From: Halobacteriales archaeon QS_8_69_73
GTDB lineage: Archaea; Halobacteriota; Halobacteria; Halobacteriales; Haloarculaceae
Direction of reading: 5' to 3'
DNA: 41,203 nucleotides
Assembly: GCA_003022945.1 (NCBI GenBank)
Contig: PXRZ01000015.1
Location: 1 to 41,203, forward strand
The notes under the pieces were generated by a model that saw only the letters and a program-made list of their open reading frames with translations, made no database searches and was not told the origin of the DNA. How positions within the stretch are numbered: the first letter of the stretch is position 1; each line of letters opens with the position of its first letter. This document shows positions 6,360 through 14,842 of the stretch, in pieces. Made by a program: the position numbers and the translations under genes.

Positions 6360-7667
6360 CTAATGACCGCCGTCCGCAGCTGAGGTGCGCACGTTCCGTC
6401 CCTGTGCGTCGGCGAACTCGCCGTCGCGGTACACGATCGTTCCGCGGACGGCCGTCAGGTCGGGAAACACCCCACGGCGGCCCTCGAACGGCGTCCACCC
6501 GCACCTGGAGTGGAGCTTCTCGCCGCGAATCGGCTCGGGGTCGGTCTCGTCGACCAGCACGAGGTCGGCGTCGCGGCCGGGCTCGATCCGGCCCTTCCAC
6601 GGGAGGTCGAACACCTCGGCGACGTCCGCGGCGGTGACGTCGCGGACCCGCTCGTAGCTCAACTCGCCCGTCCGGGCCGCCTCCAACAGCAGCGGCAGCG
6701 CCGTCTCGACGCCGGGGACGCCGCTGGGCGCCGCCGGCAGGGCCGCATCCTTCTCGGCGCGGGTGTGCGGTGCATGGTCCGTCGCGACGACGTCTATCGT
6801 CCCGTCGACGAGCCGCTCGAACAGCGTCGCCCGCCGCGACTCGCTCCGGAGCGGCGGGTTCATCCGGCCGTAGGTGCCCAGCTCCGCGAGGTTCGCCCGC
6901 GACAGGAAGAGGTGGTGCGGCGTCGCCTCGCAGGTCATCCCGGCGTCGGCGGCGGCGTCGGCGCCCTCCGGGGTCGAGGTGTGGGCGACGTGGACGTCGG
7001 CGTCGTGCCGACGGGCGACCTCGCCGGCGCGCTCGACGGCCGCGAGTTCGGCCTCGGCGGTCCGGTAGGCGCTCCAGGCGTCGGCGTCGGCCGCCCGGCC
7101 GGTCGGGCCGTCGCCGGCCGGCAGGGCGTCGTCGTCGAACAGGGTGGCGTCTTCGGCGTGGACCGTCACGGTGACGTCGGCCATCGCGGCGCGTTCGACG
7201 GCCGTCTCGAAGCGGTCGACGTCGATGCCCATCTCGCCGGTGGAGTCCGCGAGGAACACCTCGCCGAGCGCCGCCATCGGCCGCTCGAACAGCTCTTCGG
7301 GCGCCCACTCGGCGGTGACGCCGCCGTTGATTCCGTAGTCGACCAGCGAGGCCGCCGCGAGGTCGGCCTTCCGGTCGAAGCTCGCGCCGTCGACCGTCGG
7401 CGGGTCGGTGTTCGGCTGGTCCACGACCGTCGTCACGCCACCGGCGGCGGCGCTCCGGGAACCGGTCGCCCACGTCTCCTTGTGCGAGAAGCCCGGCTCG
7501 CGGAAATGGACATGGGCGTCGATCATTCCCGGCAGCAGCAGGCGTCCGTCGGCTTCGATCACCTCGCCGTCGGCGTCGAGGCCCTCGCCGACCGCGGCGA
7601 TCGTCTCGCCCTCGACGCGGACGTCCCGCACCCGACCGTCGGCCAGCCGCGCGTTCCGGAACAGCAT
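6360..7667 (-). CDS. pyrC: Dihydroorotase
   Basis: 435 residues, full length for the family. It catalyses the reversible ring closure of N-carbamoyl-aspartate to dihydroorotate, the third step of pyrimidine synthesis, in the cytoplasm with zinc. Metal ligands are visible: DAHVHFREPG (H52, H54), H170 in TVTVHAEDA, H229 in VHVAHTSTPEG, and the catalytic Asp 297 in VATDHAPHTRAEKD. DSTGEMGID (about 141) and GRMNPPLRS (about 267) are also typical of the allantoinase/dihydroorotase branch. Allantoinase is the main alternative, but the haloarchaeal PyrC pattern fits best. ATG 7667 is chosen because MLFRNARLADG is the standard N terminus; the longer frame to 7703 reads as non-coding. The lipoate-ligase-family gene lies 32 bases upstream on the same strand. 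Confidence 0.93.
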   Translation of the reverse strand: MLFRNARLADGRVRDVRVEGETIAAVGEGLDADGEVIEADGRLLLPGMIDAHVHFREPGFSHKETWATGSRSAAAGGVTTVVDQPNTDPPTVDGASFDRKADLAAASLVDYGINGGVTAEWAPEELFERPMAALGEVFLADSTGEMGIDVDRFETAVERAAMADVTVTVHAEDATLFDDDALPAGDGPTGRAADADAWSAYRTAEAELAAVERAGEVARRHDADVHVAHTSTPEGADAAADAGMTCEATPHHLFLSRANLAELGTYGRMNPPLRSESRRATLFERLVDGTIDVVATDHAPHTRAEKDAALPAAPSGVPGVETALPLLLEAARTGELSYERVRDVTAADVAEVFDLPWKGRIEPGRDADLVLVDETDPEPIRGEKLHSRCGWTPFEGRRGVFPDLTAVRGTIVYRDGEFADAQGRNVRTSAADGGH

Positions 7668-7699
7668 TGTCGCGTCTGCACGGCCCGACGCCGTAAGGC

Positions 7700-8401
7700 T
7701 CACGGAGCCGGCCGGAGGTCGGCGGCGGCGACGACCTCGGGGTCGCGGCCGTTGAGGAACGACCGTCGAATCGCCTCGATGACCGCCGCGGGGTCGGCCG
7801 GGCCGCCGGCGCCCGCGACGCTGCCGACGCTGTTAGGGTCGAAGGCGACGCCGAGGGCGTCGTACACCGGCTCGAGGACGGTCGCGACGGCCCGGGCCTC
7901 CGGCTCGGCGACGACGACACAGCCGCCGACGGAAGCGACCGTCCGGCGGACCCGCTGGGCGACGCCGGCGACCTTGCCGTCGCCCCGCAGGGAGTGCTCG
8001 CCGGGGCAGAACGACGCCGCCGGCTCGCCGTCTCGGATCGTCGCGCCGACGTCCGCCAGCGCCGCTCGAAGCAGGTCGGTGCCGCGCTCGTAGCGGCCCT
8101 GGATATCAGTGCGGGCGCCGTCGGTCGGGACGGCGTAGACGAACGCGACCGTCTCGCCGGTGTAGGCGACGGCCCGGCCGCCGACCCGCCGCTCGATGGG
8201 GTCGTAGCCGTGGTCGCGGGCGGCGCGTCTGGCCCGGGCGTAGCCGTCGGCGGCGGCGTCCCGGCGGCCGAAGGCGACCTGTCTGGGCGGCGTCCACGCC
8301 CGGATCGCCGGCCGGCCGGTTCGCTCGACGAGGTCGGCCATCTCGCGGGAAACCGCCCGGTCGCGGTCGACGTCCGTCAGCGACCCCCGGACCACGTGCA
8401 T
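7700..8401 (-). CDS. Lipoate/biotin protein ligase family protein
   Basis: 233 residues of the LplA/LipB/BirA-type catalytic fold. The key segment IERRVGGRAVAYTGETVAFV (about residues 68-88) corresponds to the RRxxGG ligand-binding loop. A Lys in the GDGKVAGVAQRV motif (about residue 148) matches the acyl-adenylate-binding lysine of lipoate ligases. By family it would attach lipoate or octanoate to carrier proteins such as 2-oxoacid dehydrogenase E2 or GcvH; the exact substrate is not readable. It appears to be the first gene of a minus-strand pair with pyrC (32-base gap). ATG 8401 lies close to the divergent start of the M23-like gene, leaving only 52 bases for both promoters. Confidence 0.8.
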   Translation of the reverse strand: MHVVRGSLTDVDRDRAVSREMADLVERTGRPAIRAWTPPRQVAFGRRDAAADGYARARRAARDHGYDPIERRVGGRAVAYTGETVAFVYAVPTDGARTDIQGRYERGTDLLRAALADVGATIRDGEPAASFCPGEHSLRGDGKVAGVAQRVRRTVASVGGCVVVAEPEARAVATVLEPVYDALGVAFDPNSVGSVAGAGGPADPAAVIEAIRRSFLNGRDPEVVAAADLRPAP

Positions 8402-8453
8402 GTCCGGACGTAGGCGCCGACGGTCATAAAACGCCGACGGACGAACCGGCCGC

Positions 8454-9311
8454 ATGGTCATGCTGTCGGGCGACGTCGTGGGTCGGTACGACCGTTTTTC
8501 GCTGTTCAACTCGCCGTACCCGGCCCACGACGCCGGCCGGGCGGTCGACCTCTACCCCGGCGACGGGGTCGAGGTGGCGGCGTCGCCGGTCGCCGGCGAG
8601 GTACGAGCGACGCGGACCGTCCGCTGCCCGCCGAAGCCGTACGCGGCCAACCACGACCACCTCGTCCTGATCGACTGCGGCGACGTCGTCGCGCGGGTGC
8701 TGCACGTCGACCCGTCGGTCGAGGCCGGCGACCGGGTGGCGGTCGGCGACCCGCTGGGCGAACTCATCCGGTCGGGCTTCTTCGGCCGGTGGGTCGACGA
8801 CCACATCCACCTGGGGTTCCGCGAGCCCGACCAGAACCTCCGGCGGGCGACGGGGTCGCTGCCGCTGGCGCTCGACGTCGACGTCGCGGGCGTCGACTGG
8901 GACGGCACCGGCGAGGCCGTCGAGACCGGGCCGACCCACGTCCGGCTCGACGCGCCGCGGCTCGACCGCGAACGGGGATTCGCGGCCGTCGGGGGCGACG
9001 ACGGGACGCCGCTGGACGGCGGGTTGGTCCACTACGCCGGTGGCGGCGCGCTGGCGCCGGCCGACGGGACGGTGTCGCTGCTCGGGACGCCGGTCGGACG
9101 GGTCGACGGCCGCCGCCTTGAGTGGGCGGACGTCGCGCTGTCGGTCGTCGACGACGCCGACCGGCGCCGCCGGGCGACGGGGCTGTCGCTGTTCGCCTCG
9201 CAGGTCCGGTTCGGAGCGAAGCTCGTGTTCCACGAGGGCCACGACCTCTCGGTCGGTGACAGTCTGACGGTGTCGGTAGAGCCGGCGGTCGACCCGGTCC
9301 GACTGGGGTGA
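8454..9311 (+). CDS. M23-peptidase-fold protein, cytoplasmic
   Basis: 285 residues. The N-terminal half resembles the lysostaphin-type M23 fold: H25 and D32 in HDAGRAVDLYPGDG, then H117 and H119 in DDHIHLGFREP, matching the His/Asp plus HxH zinc ligands of M23 proteins. The His-to-Asp spacing (7) differs from the usual 4. There is no signal peptide or membrane segment, unusual for cell-wall peptidases, and archaea lack murein, so the role is probably not peptidoglycan hydrolysis. The second half (about 155-285) contains ALAPADGTVSLLGTPVGRVD, which resembles a lipoyl-type beta-barrel. The start is ATG 8454 or ATG 8460. It is divergent from the lipoate-ligase-family gene. Confidence 0.65.
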   Translation: MVMLSGDVVGRYDRFSLFNSPYPAHDAGRAVDLYPGDGVEVAASPVAGEVRATRTVRCPPKPYAANHDHLVLIDCGDVVARVLHVDPSVEAGDRVAVGDPLGELIRSGFFGRWVDDHIHLGFREPDQNLRRATGSLPLALDVDVAGVDWDGTGEAVETGPTHVRLDAPRLDRERGFAAVGGDDGTPLDGGLVHYAGGGALAPADGTVSLLGTPVGRVDGRRLEWADVALSVVDDADRRRRATGLSLFASQVRFGAKLVFHEGHDLSVGDSLTVSVEPAVDPVRLG

Positions 9312-9341
9312 CGACCCGGCGCTCATGTCGGGCGCGGCGGG

Positions 9342-9797
9342 TCAGCCGTCGCCGTGGCGCTCCCGGTGTCGGTCCTTCAGCCGCTGATAGGTCTCGTCCT
9401 CGCGGACCGTCTCGAGGTGCTCCTTGAACACGAGGGCGGCCTCGCGCTTTTCCGGGTCGGCCCACTCCTCGGCCTCCCGCTCGCCGCCGTCGTCGTCGTA
9501 CTTCTTGCCGCCGGGGTACTTGGCGTAGCGCATCGCCCGCGTGTACCCCATCTGGAGGTACTTCCGGGCCATGTCCATGCCGACGAAGTCCTCGTCCTCG
9601 CGGTACCGGCGGAACCGGTCGTGGATCGCCGCGGCGGCCTCCTCGGCGGTCTCGCGGTCCGCGTATCCCCACAGCGGGAGCAGCTCCGACTTGTACGGCT
9701 CGACTTTGAACACGCCTCGCTCGCCGCGGCCGATGTCGTACTCCTCGGGGTGCTGCCGGAAGTCGATGTCGTACTCCGGGCCACCGTCGCTGCTCAC
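9342..9797 (-). CDS. DUF4385 family protein
   Basis: 151 residues matching DUF4385, a family of unknown function found in bacteria, archaea and phages. Characteristic stretches are GRGERGVFKVEPYKSELLP, FVGMDMARKYLQMGYTRAMR and YAKYPGGKKYDDDGG. It is cytoplasmic, highly charged and predicted largely helical. The start is GTG at 9797, with a TATA-like patch (tattgtat on the minus strand, about 9821-9828) roughly 28 bases upstream, consistent with a leaderless message. It converges with the M23-like gene. Confidence 0.85.
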   Translation of the reverse strand: MSSDGGPEYDIDFRQHPEEYDIGRGERGVFKVEPYKSELLPLWGYADRETAEEAAAAIHDRFRRYREDEDFVGMDMARKYLQMGYTRAMRYAKYPGGKKYDDDGGEREAEEWADPEKREAALVFKEHLETVREDETYQRLKDRHRERHGDG

Positions 9798-9885
9798 GTC
9801 CCCGGTGTGCGGACGACACGATACAATAGCTACGTTGCCGGAAGAGGATGCCGAAACCGGCGGTGAAATGGACGGCAGGCGGCCG

Positions 9886-10467
9886 TCAGGCGGCGACGTC
9901 AGTTGCGACGAGCCACGCGGCGATACCGAGCAGCGCGACCCCGGAGCCGACGCGGACCGGCCGGCTCCCGCCGCCGAACCGCCCCGACAGCGCCCCGACA
10001 GCGCCGAGGTAGACAGCCGTGACGAGGGCGTACAGCGCCCCGAGGACGACCGTCCCGGCGGCGGGCGCCGATTCCGGGGCGAACCCCGGGAGGAAGGCCA
10101 GGAAGAACGGCACCACCTGCGGATTGAGGACGTCGACGGCTAGCCCCTGGAGGTAGGGGCTGCCGTCGGGGGCGGGCCTCGGCGGCCGGCCGGCGGAGCC
10201 GGCTGACGCCGAGGAGAGGTAGACGGCACCGCCGAGGACGACGACGGTGCGGGCCGCCGGGACCGCCCGGAACAGCGCCGCCGGGCCGACCGCCGCGGCG
10301 ACGGTGTGGACGAGCACGCCCGAGGCGACCCCGAGCGTCGACCGGACGCCGGCACCGGGACCCTCGCCGGCCCCGCGGGCGAGGACGTACGCGGCGTCCG
10401 GCCCCGGCGAGAGGATGACGGCGACGGCGGCCGCAAGGTAGACCGCGAGCGTCGTGGCGTCGAACAC
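9886..10467 (-). CDS. LysE/RhtB-family exporter
   Basis: 193 residues, strongly hydrophobic, with the family hallmark near the N terminus ([20 protein letters not shown], about 16-35) and [20 protein letters not shown] (about 106-125). By family it is an inner-membrane exporter of amino acids or other small solutes, with about five or six membrane segments. It is slightly shorter than the usual 205-210 residues. The region after GGAVYL (about residue 82) seems compressed before the loop [16 protein letters not shown], so a small deletion is possible. The start is GTG 10467. Within its 3' half a small tandem duplication CCCCGACAGCG is visible near 9980-10002. Confidence 0.8.
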   Translation of the reverse strand: MFDATTLAVYLAAAVAVILSPGPDAAYVLARGAGEGPGAGVRSTLGVASGVLVHTVAAAVGPAALFRAVPAARTVVVLGGAVYLSSASAGSAGRPPRPAPDGSPYLQGLAVDVLNPQVVPFFLAFLPGFAPESAPAAGTVVLGALYALVTAVYLGAVGALSGRFGGGSRPVRVGSGVALLGIAAWLVATDVAA

Positions 10468-10533
10468 GCGAGCCCGTTTCCGAGGTCGAGTGAAGCCTCT
10501 GTCGGCCCCGAGCGTCCGGCGGTCGGTCGAGGG

Positions 10534-12534
10534 CTACCCGTCGGGGTCGTCGGCGGCCGCCGACAGCCCCTCGTCGCCGCGGTCCAGCGCCCGGGGGCAG
10601 TCGTGGCGCTCGGCGTAGCCGTCGAACCAGCGGACGATACGTTCCAGGCGGTCGACCACGTGGCCGGGGTCGCCGGACCGGGAGAGTTCGTGTCCCTCGC
10701 GGGGGTACCGGACGAGTCTGGTGTCGACGCCCTGCTTGCGGAGGAACAGGTAGAACAGCTCGCCGTTGTTGACCGGCGCGCGGTAGTCGTCGTCGGCGTG
10801 AATGACGAGCGTCGGCGTTTCGACGCCGTCGACGTGGGCCGCCGGCGAGTGCTCCCGGAGGAACTCCGGGTCCGCCCACGGCGTCGCGTCGAAGTCCCAC
10901 TCGACGAGGTGGAACGCGTCTGTCGAGCCGTAAAAGGAGTTGAGCTCGTAGACGCCTCGCTGTGCGACGGCGGCCTCGAAGCGGTCGGTGTGGCCGACGA
11001 GCCACCCCGTCATGAACCCGCCGAACGAGCCGCCGGTGACGAACTGCTGGCTCTCGTCGACGTAGTCGCGCTCGGCGACGCGGTCGACGCCGGCGAGGAC
11101 GTCCTCGCTCGTCACCGCTCCCCAGTCCCGCTCGTTGGCGGCCATGAACGCCTCGCCGTACCCCGTCGAACCGCGGGGATTCGACCAGAAGACGACGTAG
11201 CCGCGGGCCGCCAGCGTCTGGAACTCGTGCCACATCGTGTCCGAGCGGCTCCACATGGCGTGGGGGCCGCCGTGGATCTCGACCGCCAGCGGATACGTCT
11301 CCGTCGCGTCGAAATCGGGCGGCGTCAGAACCCAGCCCTGCACCTCGACCCCGTCGGCGCTCTCGAACCGGATCTCTTCCGGTTCGCCGACGTGGTGCGC
11401 CTCGAGGTACTCGGCGTTGACGTCGGTCAGACGCCGCTCGCCGCCGTCGCCGGTCAGGAAGATGTCTCCCCGGTGGTCCCACTCGCTTTTGGTGACCACG
11501 ACCCGGCCGTCGCAGGCATCGAGGGCGGCGGCGTGTCCCCCCGGGACGACCGTCTCGACGTCGTCGGCCGACGTCTCGACCAGCGGGGCCCGTCGGACGA
11601 CGACGTCGCCCTTGTCGGGCGTCAGAAAGAGCAGGTCACCGTCGTCGAGGACGAAGTCGCCGGCCGTGCGGTCGACGCCCGCCGTCGGCCGGACGGTCTC
11701 GCCGGTCTCGGGGTCGAACGCCTCGATTTCGTCCTGCCGTACGGTCGGTCGATCGGGGTCGGTGGCCGGGTAGACGACCCGGCCGTCGTCGGTGACTTCC
11801 AGGGTCGGCTCCCAAGCGTGCGTCGAGGTCACGGTCTCGCGGTCGCCGGTCGCCAGGTCGAGGGTGTCGATGTCGTGTTCGATGGTATCGTCGGGCTCCT
11901 CGCCCCGCTTGACGGCGTAGTAGAGCGTGCTGTCGTCGCCGAACGCCGGCACGAGGAAATCGCGGTCGCCGTCGGTGTGCCGCTCGACCTCGCCGCCGTC
12001 AACGTCGACCGTGTAAACGTGACTTCGGGTCCCGTCGAAGTACTCCGCGCCGGCCCGGTACACCAGCCGGTCGACGACGCGGGGGTCCGGTCGCTCCCGC
12101 TCGTACTCCGGGTCGCATTCGAGGTCGTGACCCGCCTCGCGCTCCGGTGCGGTGGTCCGCTGGGTGAACGCGACGGTCTCGCCGTCCGGCGACCACGCGA
12201 TCGACGAGACGCCGCCGACCACGTCGGTGACCCGGCGGGCCTCGCCGCCGTCCATCGGCAGGACGTACAGCTGCGGCGGGCCGTCGTTCTCGCCGCGGAC
12301 GAACGCGAGGCGGTCGCCCCCGGGCGAGAACCGCGGGTCCGAGTCGTCGTCGCCCGTCGTGAGCGGTTCGGCGTCGCCGCGACCGTCGGCCGGAACCGTG
12401 TAGATGGCCGTCTCGTAGGACTCGTCGTCGACGGGGTCCTTGCGGACGAACGCGACCGTCTCGCCGTCCGGCGAGAGCCGCGGGGCCGCAACCTGAGTGA
12501 TATCGTGGTAGTCGCTCGCCTTGATCGGTTCCAT
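10534..12534 (-). CDS. S9-family serine peptidase (acylaminoacyl-peptidase-like)
   Basis: 666 residues. The N-terminal part (about 1-390) is a WD/PD40-like beta-propeller with repeated SPDGETVAF-type blades (residues ~15, ~105). The C-terminal alpha/beta-hydrolase carries the catalytic triad: Ser503 in TGGSFGGFM, Asp near 580 in [13 protein letters not shown], and His near 614 in [12 protein letters not shown]. By family it removes acylated residues or short peptides, in the cytoplasm, since no signal peptide is seen. ATG 12534 is preferred to the longer frame because the extra 39 residues are low-complexity and overlap the promoter of the divergent SRP54 gene. The two start codons are 117 bases apart. 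Confidence 0.9.
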   Translation of the reverse strand: MEPIKASDYHDITQVAAPRLSPDGETVAFVRKDPVDDESYETAIYTVPADGRGDAEPLTTGDDDSDPRFSPGGDRLAFVRGENDGPPQLYVLPMDGGEARRVTDVVGGVSSIAWSPDGETVAFTQRTTAPEREAGHDLECDPEYERERPDPRVVDRLVYRAGAEYFDGTRSHVYTVDVDGGEVERHTDGDRDFLVPAFGDDSTLYYAVKRGEEPDDTIEHDIDTLDLATGDRETVTSTHAWEPTLEVTDDGRVVYPATDPDRPTVRQDEIEAFDPETGETVRPTAGVDRTAGDFVLDDGDLLFLTPDKGDVVVRRAPLVETSADDVETVVPGGHAAALDACDGRVVVTKSEWDHRGDIFLTGDGGERRLTDVNAEYLEAHHVGEPEEIRFESADGVEVQGWVLTPPDFDATETYPLAVEIHGGPHAMWSRSDTMWHEFQTLAARGYVVFWSNPRGSTGYGEAFMAANERDWGAVTSEDVLAGVDRVAERDYVDESQQFVTGGSFGGFMTGWLVGHTDRFEAAVAQRGVYELNSFYGSTDAFHLVEWDFDATPWADPEFLREHSPAAHVDGVETPTLVIHADDDYRAPVNNGELFYLFLRKQGVDTRLVRYPREGHELSRSGDPGHVVDRLERIVRWFDGYAERHDCPRALDRGDEGLSAAADDPDG

Positions 12535-12651
12535 GGCCACACGACGGCCGCCGGCGTGGTATGTCTGTGCACTCCGGCGGCGCGGTCGCCGCCCGGGCGA
12601 CTCGAAACGACGAACGAAGCCTTTACCGGCTGGACCGTCTATCCCCGGCAA

Positions 12652-14037
12652 ATGGTACTCGACGATCTGGGTAGTTCCCTCCGGGGAACGCTCGACAAGC
12701 TACAGGGTAAGTCCCGGCTCAGCGAGGATGACGTCGACGAGGTCGTCAAAGAGATCCAGCGGTCGCTGCTGTCGGCCGACGTCGACGTCGACCTAGTGAT
12801 GGAGCTGTCGGATTCCATCCGCGAGCGGGCGCTGGCCGAGGAGCCGCCGGCCGGGACGACCGCCAAGGACCACGTCCTCAAGATCGTCTACGAGGAGATG
12901 GTCGACCTCGTCGGCGAGTCGACCGAGCTGCCGCTGGAGGGACAGACCATCGTGCTGGCGGGTCTGCAGGGGTCGGGCAAGACCACCTCCGCGGCGAAGA
13001 TGGCATGGTGGTTCTCGAAGAAGGGCCTGCGGCCGGCGGTCATCCAGACCGACACCTTCCGGCCGGGCGCCTACGACCAGGCCGAGGAGATGACCGAGCG
13101 GGCGGAGGTGGACTTCTACGGCGACCCCGACGCCGACGACCCCGTCGAGATCGCCCGCGAGGGGCTGGAGGCGACCGCCGACGCCGACGTCCGCATCGTC
13201 GACACCTCCGGACGGTCCGGGCTGAACGAGGAGCTGGTCGAGGAGCTGGAGCGCATCGAAGCGGCCGTCGAGCCGGACCGCAACCTGCTGGTGCTGGACG
13301 CCGCCATCGGCCAGAGCGCAAAGGAGCAGGCCGAAGCCTTCGGCGACGCGGTCGGCATCGACGGCGTCGTCATCACGAAGCTCGACGGGACGGCGAAGGG
13401 TGGTGGCGCCCTCGCCGCGGTCGATCAGACGGACTCCTCGATCGCCTTCCTCGGGACCGGCGAGGAGGTCAAGGACGTCGAGCGGTTCGAGGCCTCCGGA
13501 TTCATCTCCCGGCTACTCGGGATGGGCGACCTCAAGCAGCTCTCCGAGCGCGTCGAGCGTGCCATGGAGGAAACCCAGGAGGAAGAAGACTGGGACCCCG
13601 AGGACCTGATGCAGGGGGAGTTCACGCTGAAGGATATGCGCAACCAGATGAACGCGATGAACAGGATGGGGCCGCTCGATCAGGTGATGGACATGATTCC
13701 GGGGCTGGGCGGCGGCCTCAAGGACCAGCTGCCGGACGACGCGATGGACGTCACCCAGGACCGCCTGCGCAACTTCGAGGTCATCATGGACTCGATGACC
13801 GACGACGAACTGGAAAACCCCCGGTCGGTCGGCCAGAGCCAGATCGAACGCATCGCCCGCGGCTCCGGCACCGACGAGGAGACCGTCCGGGACCTACTGG
13901 AACAGCACAAGATGATGAGCCGGATGATGAAGCAGTTCCAGGGCATGGGCGACGGCGACATGCAGCGGATGATGCAGAAGATGCAGGGCGACGGCGGTGG
14001 CGGCGGCATGGGCGGGATGGGGCCGTTCGGCGACTGA
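12652..14037 (+). CDS. srp54: Signal recognition particle protein SRP54
   Basis: 461 residues, full-length SRP54. The helical N domain (1-90, starting [20 protein letters not shown]) is followed by the GTPase G domain, with P-loop GLQGSGKTT (about 104-112), DTSGRSG and [12 protein letters not shown] (about 245-256). The C-terminal methionine-rich M domain ([20 protein letters not shown] and later [13 protein letters not shown], about 325-455) binds the signal peptide and 7S RNA. It ends in a glycine/methionine tail. In the cytoplasm it binds ribosome-nascent-chain complexes and delivers them to FtsY at the membrane. ATG 12652 matches the conserved N terminus. It is divergent from the S9 peptidase. 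No SRP RNA or ftsY gene is visible in the window. Confidence 0.97.
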   Translation: MVLDDLGSSLRGTLDKLQGKSRLSEDDVDEVVKEIQRSLLSADVDVDLVMELSDSIRERALAEEPPAGTTAKDHVLKIVYEEMVDLVGESTELPLEGQTIVLAGLQGSGKTTSAAKMAWWFSKKGLRPAVIQTDTFRPGAYDQAEEMTERAEVDFYGDPDADDPVEIAREGLEATADADVRIVDTSGRSGLNEELVEELERIEAAVEPDRNLLVLDAAIGQSAKEQAEAFGDAVGIDGVVITKLDGTAKGGGALAAVDQTDSSIAFLGTGEEVKDVERFEASGFISRLLGMGDLKQLSERVERAMEETQEEEDWDPEDLMQGEFTLKDMRNQMNAMNRMGPLDQVMDMIPGLGGGLKDQLPDDAMDVTQDRLRNFEVIMDSMTDDELENPRSVGQSQIERIARGSGTDEETVRDLLEQHKMMSRMMKQFQGMGDGDMQRMMQKMQGDGGGGGMGGMGPFGD

Positions 14038-14070
14038 GCCGGGCGGCCGACTGGAAGGAGGCCGCCGGAT

Positions 14071-14114
14071 GAGCGAGCGGGAGGAACGACCAGGGGGAGT
14101 GACGACACGCGAGC
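14071..14114 (+). repeat. Copy A of a dispersed GC-rich repeat (after srp54)
   Basis: Starts GAGCGAGCGGGAGGAACGA and ends GTGACGACACGCGAGC. The same start and end words, with a variable middle, occur at 15104-15139 and 15176-15217, and in reverse orientation at 19315-19357 and 19401-19431. It sits 33 bases past the srp54 stop codon and could take part in transcript ending, which is inference. Confidence 0.65.
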
Positions 14115-14208
14115 CGGGCGGCGCGTCGTTCTGTCCATAGATTGTTCCCGATGAGTGCCTCCACTCAATGGAGCGGTGAATCGTCCATTAGGTGGAAGTG
14201 CAGATCGA

Positions 14209-14490
14209 TCAGTCGTCGTCACCGCGATACGCATCGCCACCACGTTTTCGAATCCGTAGGACATAGAGGATGTTCTCGGCTCGGTCAGTACGACATCCGA
14301 GTCGGAACGGCCCAATACGGAGTTTGTCGTTGGGCGCACCTTGCAGGGGTTCGAGATGGTCCGGTGGGTCTCGCCATTCGTCCGTGATGATCTCGTCGAG
14401 TTTGTCGACGATGCGGTCACGTGCGTGGTTATCGAGGCTGTCGAAGTCCCGTCGTGCGGTGTCGGTGAGTTCCCAGTCCCACTCACTCAT
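14209..14490 (-). CDS. RelE/ParE-family toxin
   Basis: 93 residues with the RelE-type fold pattern: WELTDTARRDFDSLDNHARD (N-terminal helices), HLEPLQGAPNDKLRIGPFRL (central strands) and ILYVLRIRKRGGDAYRG (C-terminal strand with basic residues). By family it cleaves mRNA on the ribosome or, for ParE-like members, inhibits gyrase. The basic residues K56, R58, R63 and the terminal RIRKR suit a ribosome-dependent RNase. Its ATG at 14490 overlaps the antitoxin 3' end by 8 bases, the usual antitoxin-first order. Base composition is visibly lower in GC than neighbouring genes, in keeping with recent transfer. Confidence 0.85.
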   Translation of the reverse strand: MSEWDWELTDTARRDFDSLDNHARDRIVDKLDEIITDEWRDPPDHLEPLQGAPNDKLRIGPFRLGCRTDRAENILYVLRIRKRGGDAYRGDDD

Positions 14491-14710
14491 CGCCGTCGCG
14501 TGCTGTGTCGTCGAGACCGTACTCCGCCTTCACGTCATCGCTAGTATGGGTGCGGTCCTCCCGAATCTCCGCTTCGCTGGTAAGCATCGCCTTCAGGTCG
14601 GCGCGGTTGAATTCGGGATGTTTGAGGGCATCTCGAAGCACAGCTCGGATGAATTCACTCCGACTGTTGAACCCCTGGTCTACATACGATGTGTTGAAGT
14701 TGTGTATCAA
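14483..14710 (-). CDS. Ribbon-helix-helix antitoxin, possibly N-terminally shortened
   Basis: 75 residues. The helix-turn-helix part of the ribbon-helix-helix fold is clear (GFNSRSEFIRAVLRDAL, residues 14-30), followed by an acidic tail (EAEIREDRTHTSDDVKAEYG) that would bind the toxin. The only in-frame start is TTG 14710, since a stop lies at 14717-14719, and the first 13 residues (MIHNFNTSYVDQG) do not look like the usual N-terminal beta-strand that contacts DNA. The gene may have lost its original 5' end or use a rare start. A TATA-like cgtttattg overlaps the start region on the minus strand. It is coupled to the RelE-type toxin. Confidence 0.7.
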   Translation of the reverse strand: MIHNFNTSYVDQGFNSRSEFIRAVLRDALKHPEFNRADLKAMLTSEAEIREDRTHTSDDVKAEYGLDDTARDGDE

Positions 14711-14764
14711 TAAACGTTACGTCAGCCGGTACCGCCTCTACTTGACCAATTTGGGATGGCAGAT

Positions 14765-14790
14765 CATGGGATGGAAAGTTTTCTCCCATG
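14765..14790. promoter_or_regulatory. Inverted repeat between toxin-antitoxin pair and reductase gene
   Basis: CATGGGA (14765-14771) is mirrored by TCCCATG (14784-14790), with inner GAAA/TTTC pairing around a GT centre and a 2-base bulge. It lies 54 bases upstream of the antitoxin start and 53 bases upstream of the plus-strand reductase ATG, whose TATA-like box (gatatttct) is at about 14811-14819. An operator for either gene is plausible. Confidence 0.4.
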
Positions 14791-14842
14791 CGCGGGAACC
14801 GCCAACGGAGGATATTTCTACGCCGCCGTACTCCGTCCCTGT

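Noticed and set aside
6148-6363. 71-codon plus-strand frame
   Set aside because: Composition is only partly protein-like, no family recognised, and it overlaps an equally doubtful minus-strand frame. Kept as a possible remnant, not as a gene.
10306-12651. Very long open frame in phase with and upstream of SRP54, plus other frames longer than 200 codons in the same region
   Set aside because: They lie opposite the S9 peptidase, are Arg/Val/Gly-rich and carry no domain. Stop codons are rare in all frames of such GC-rich DNA.
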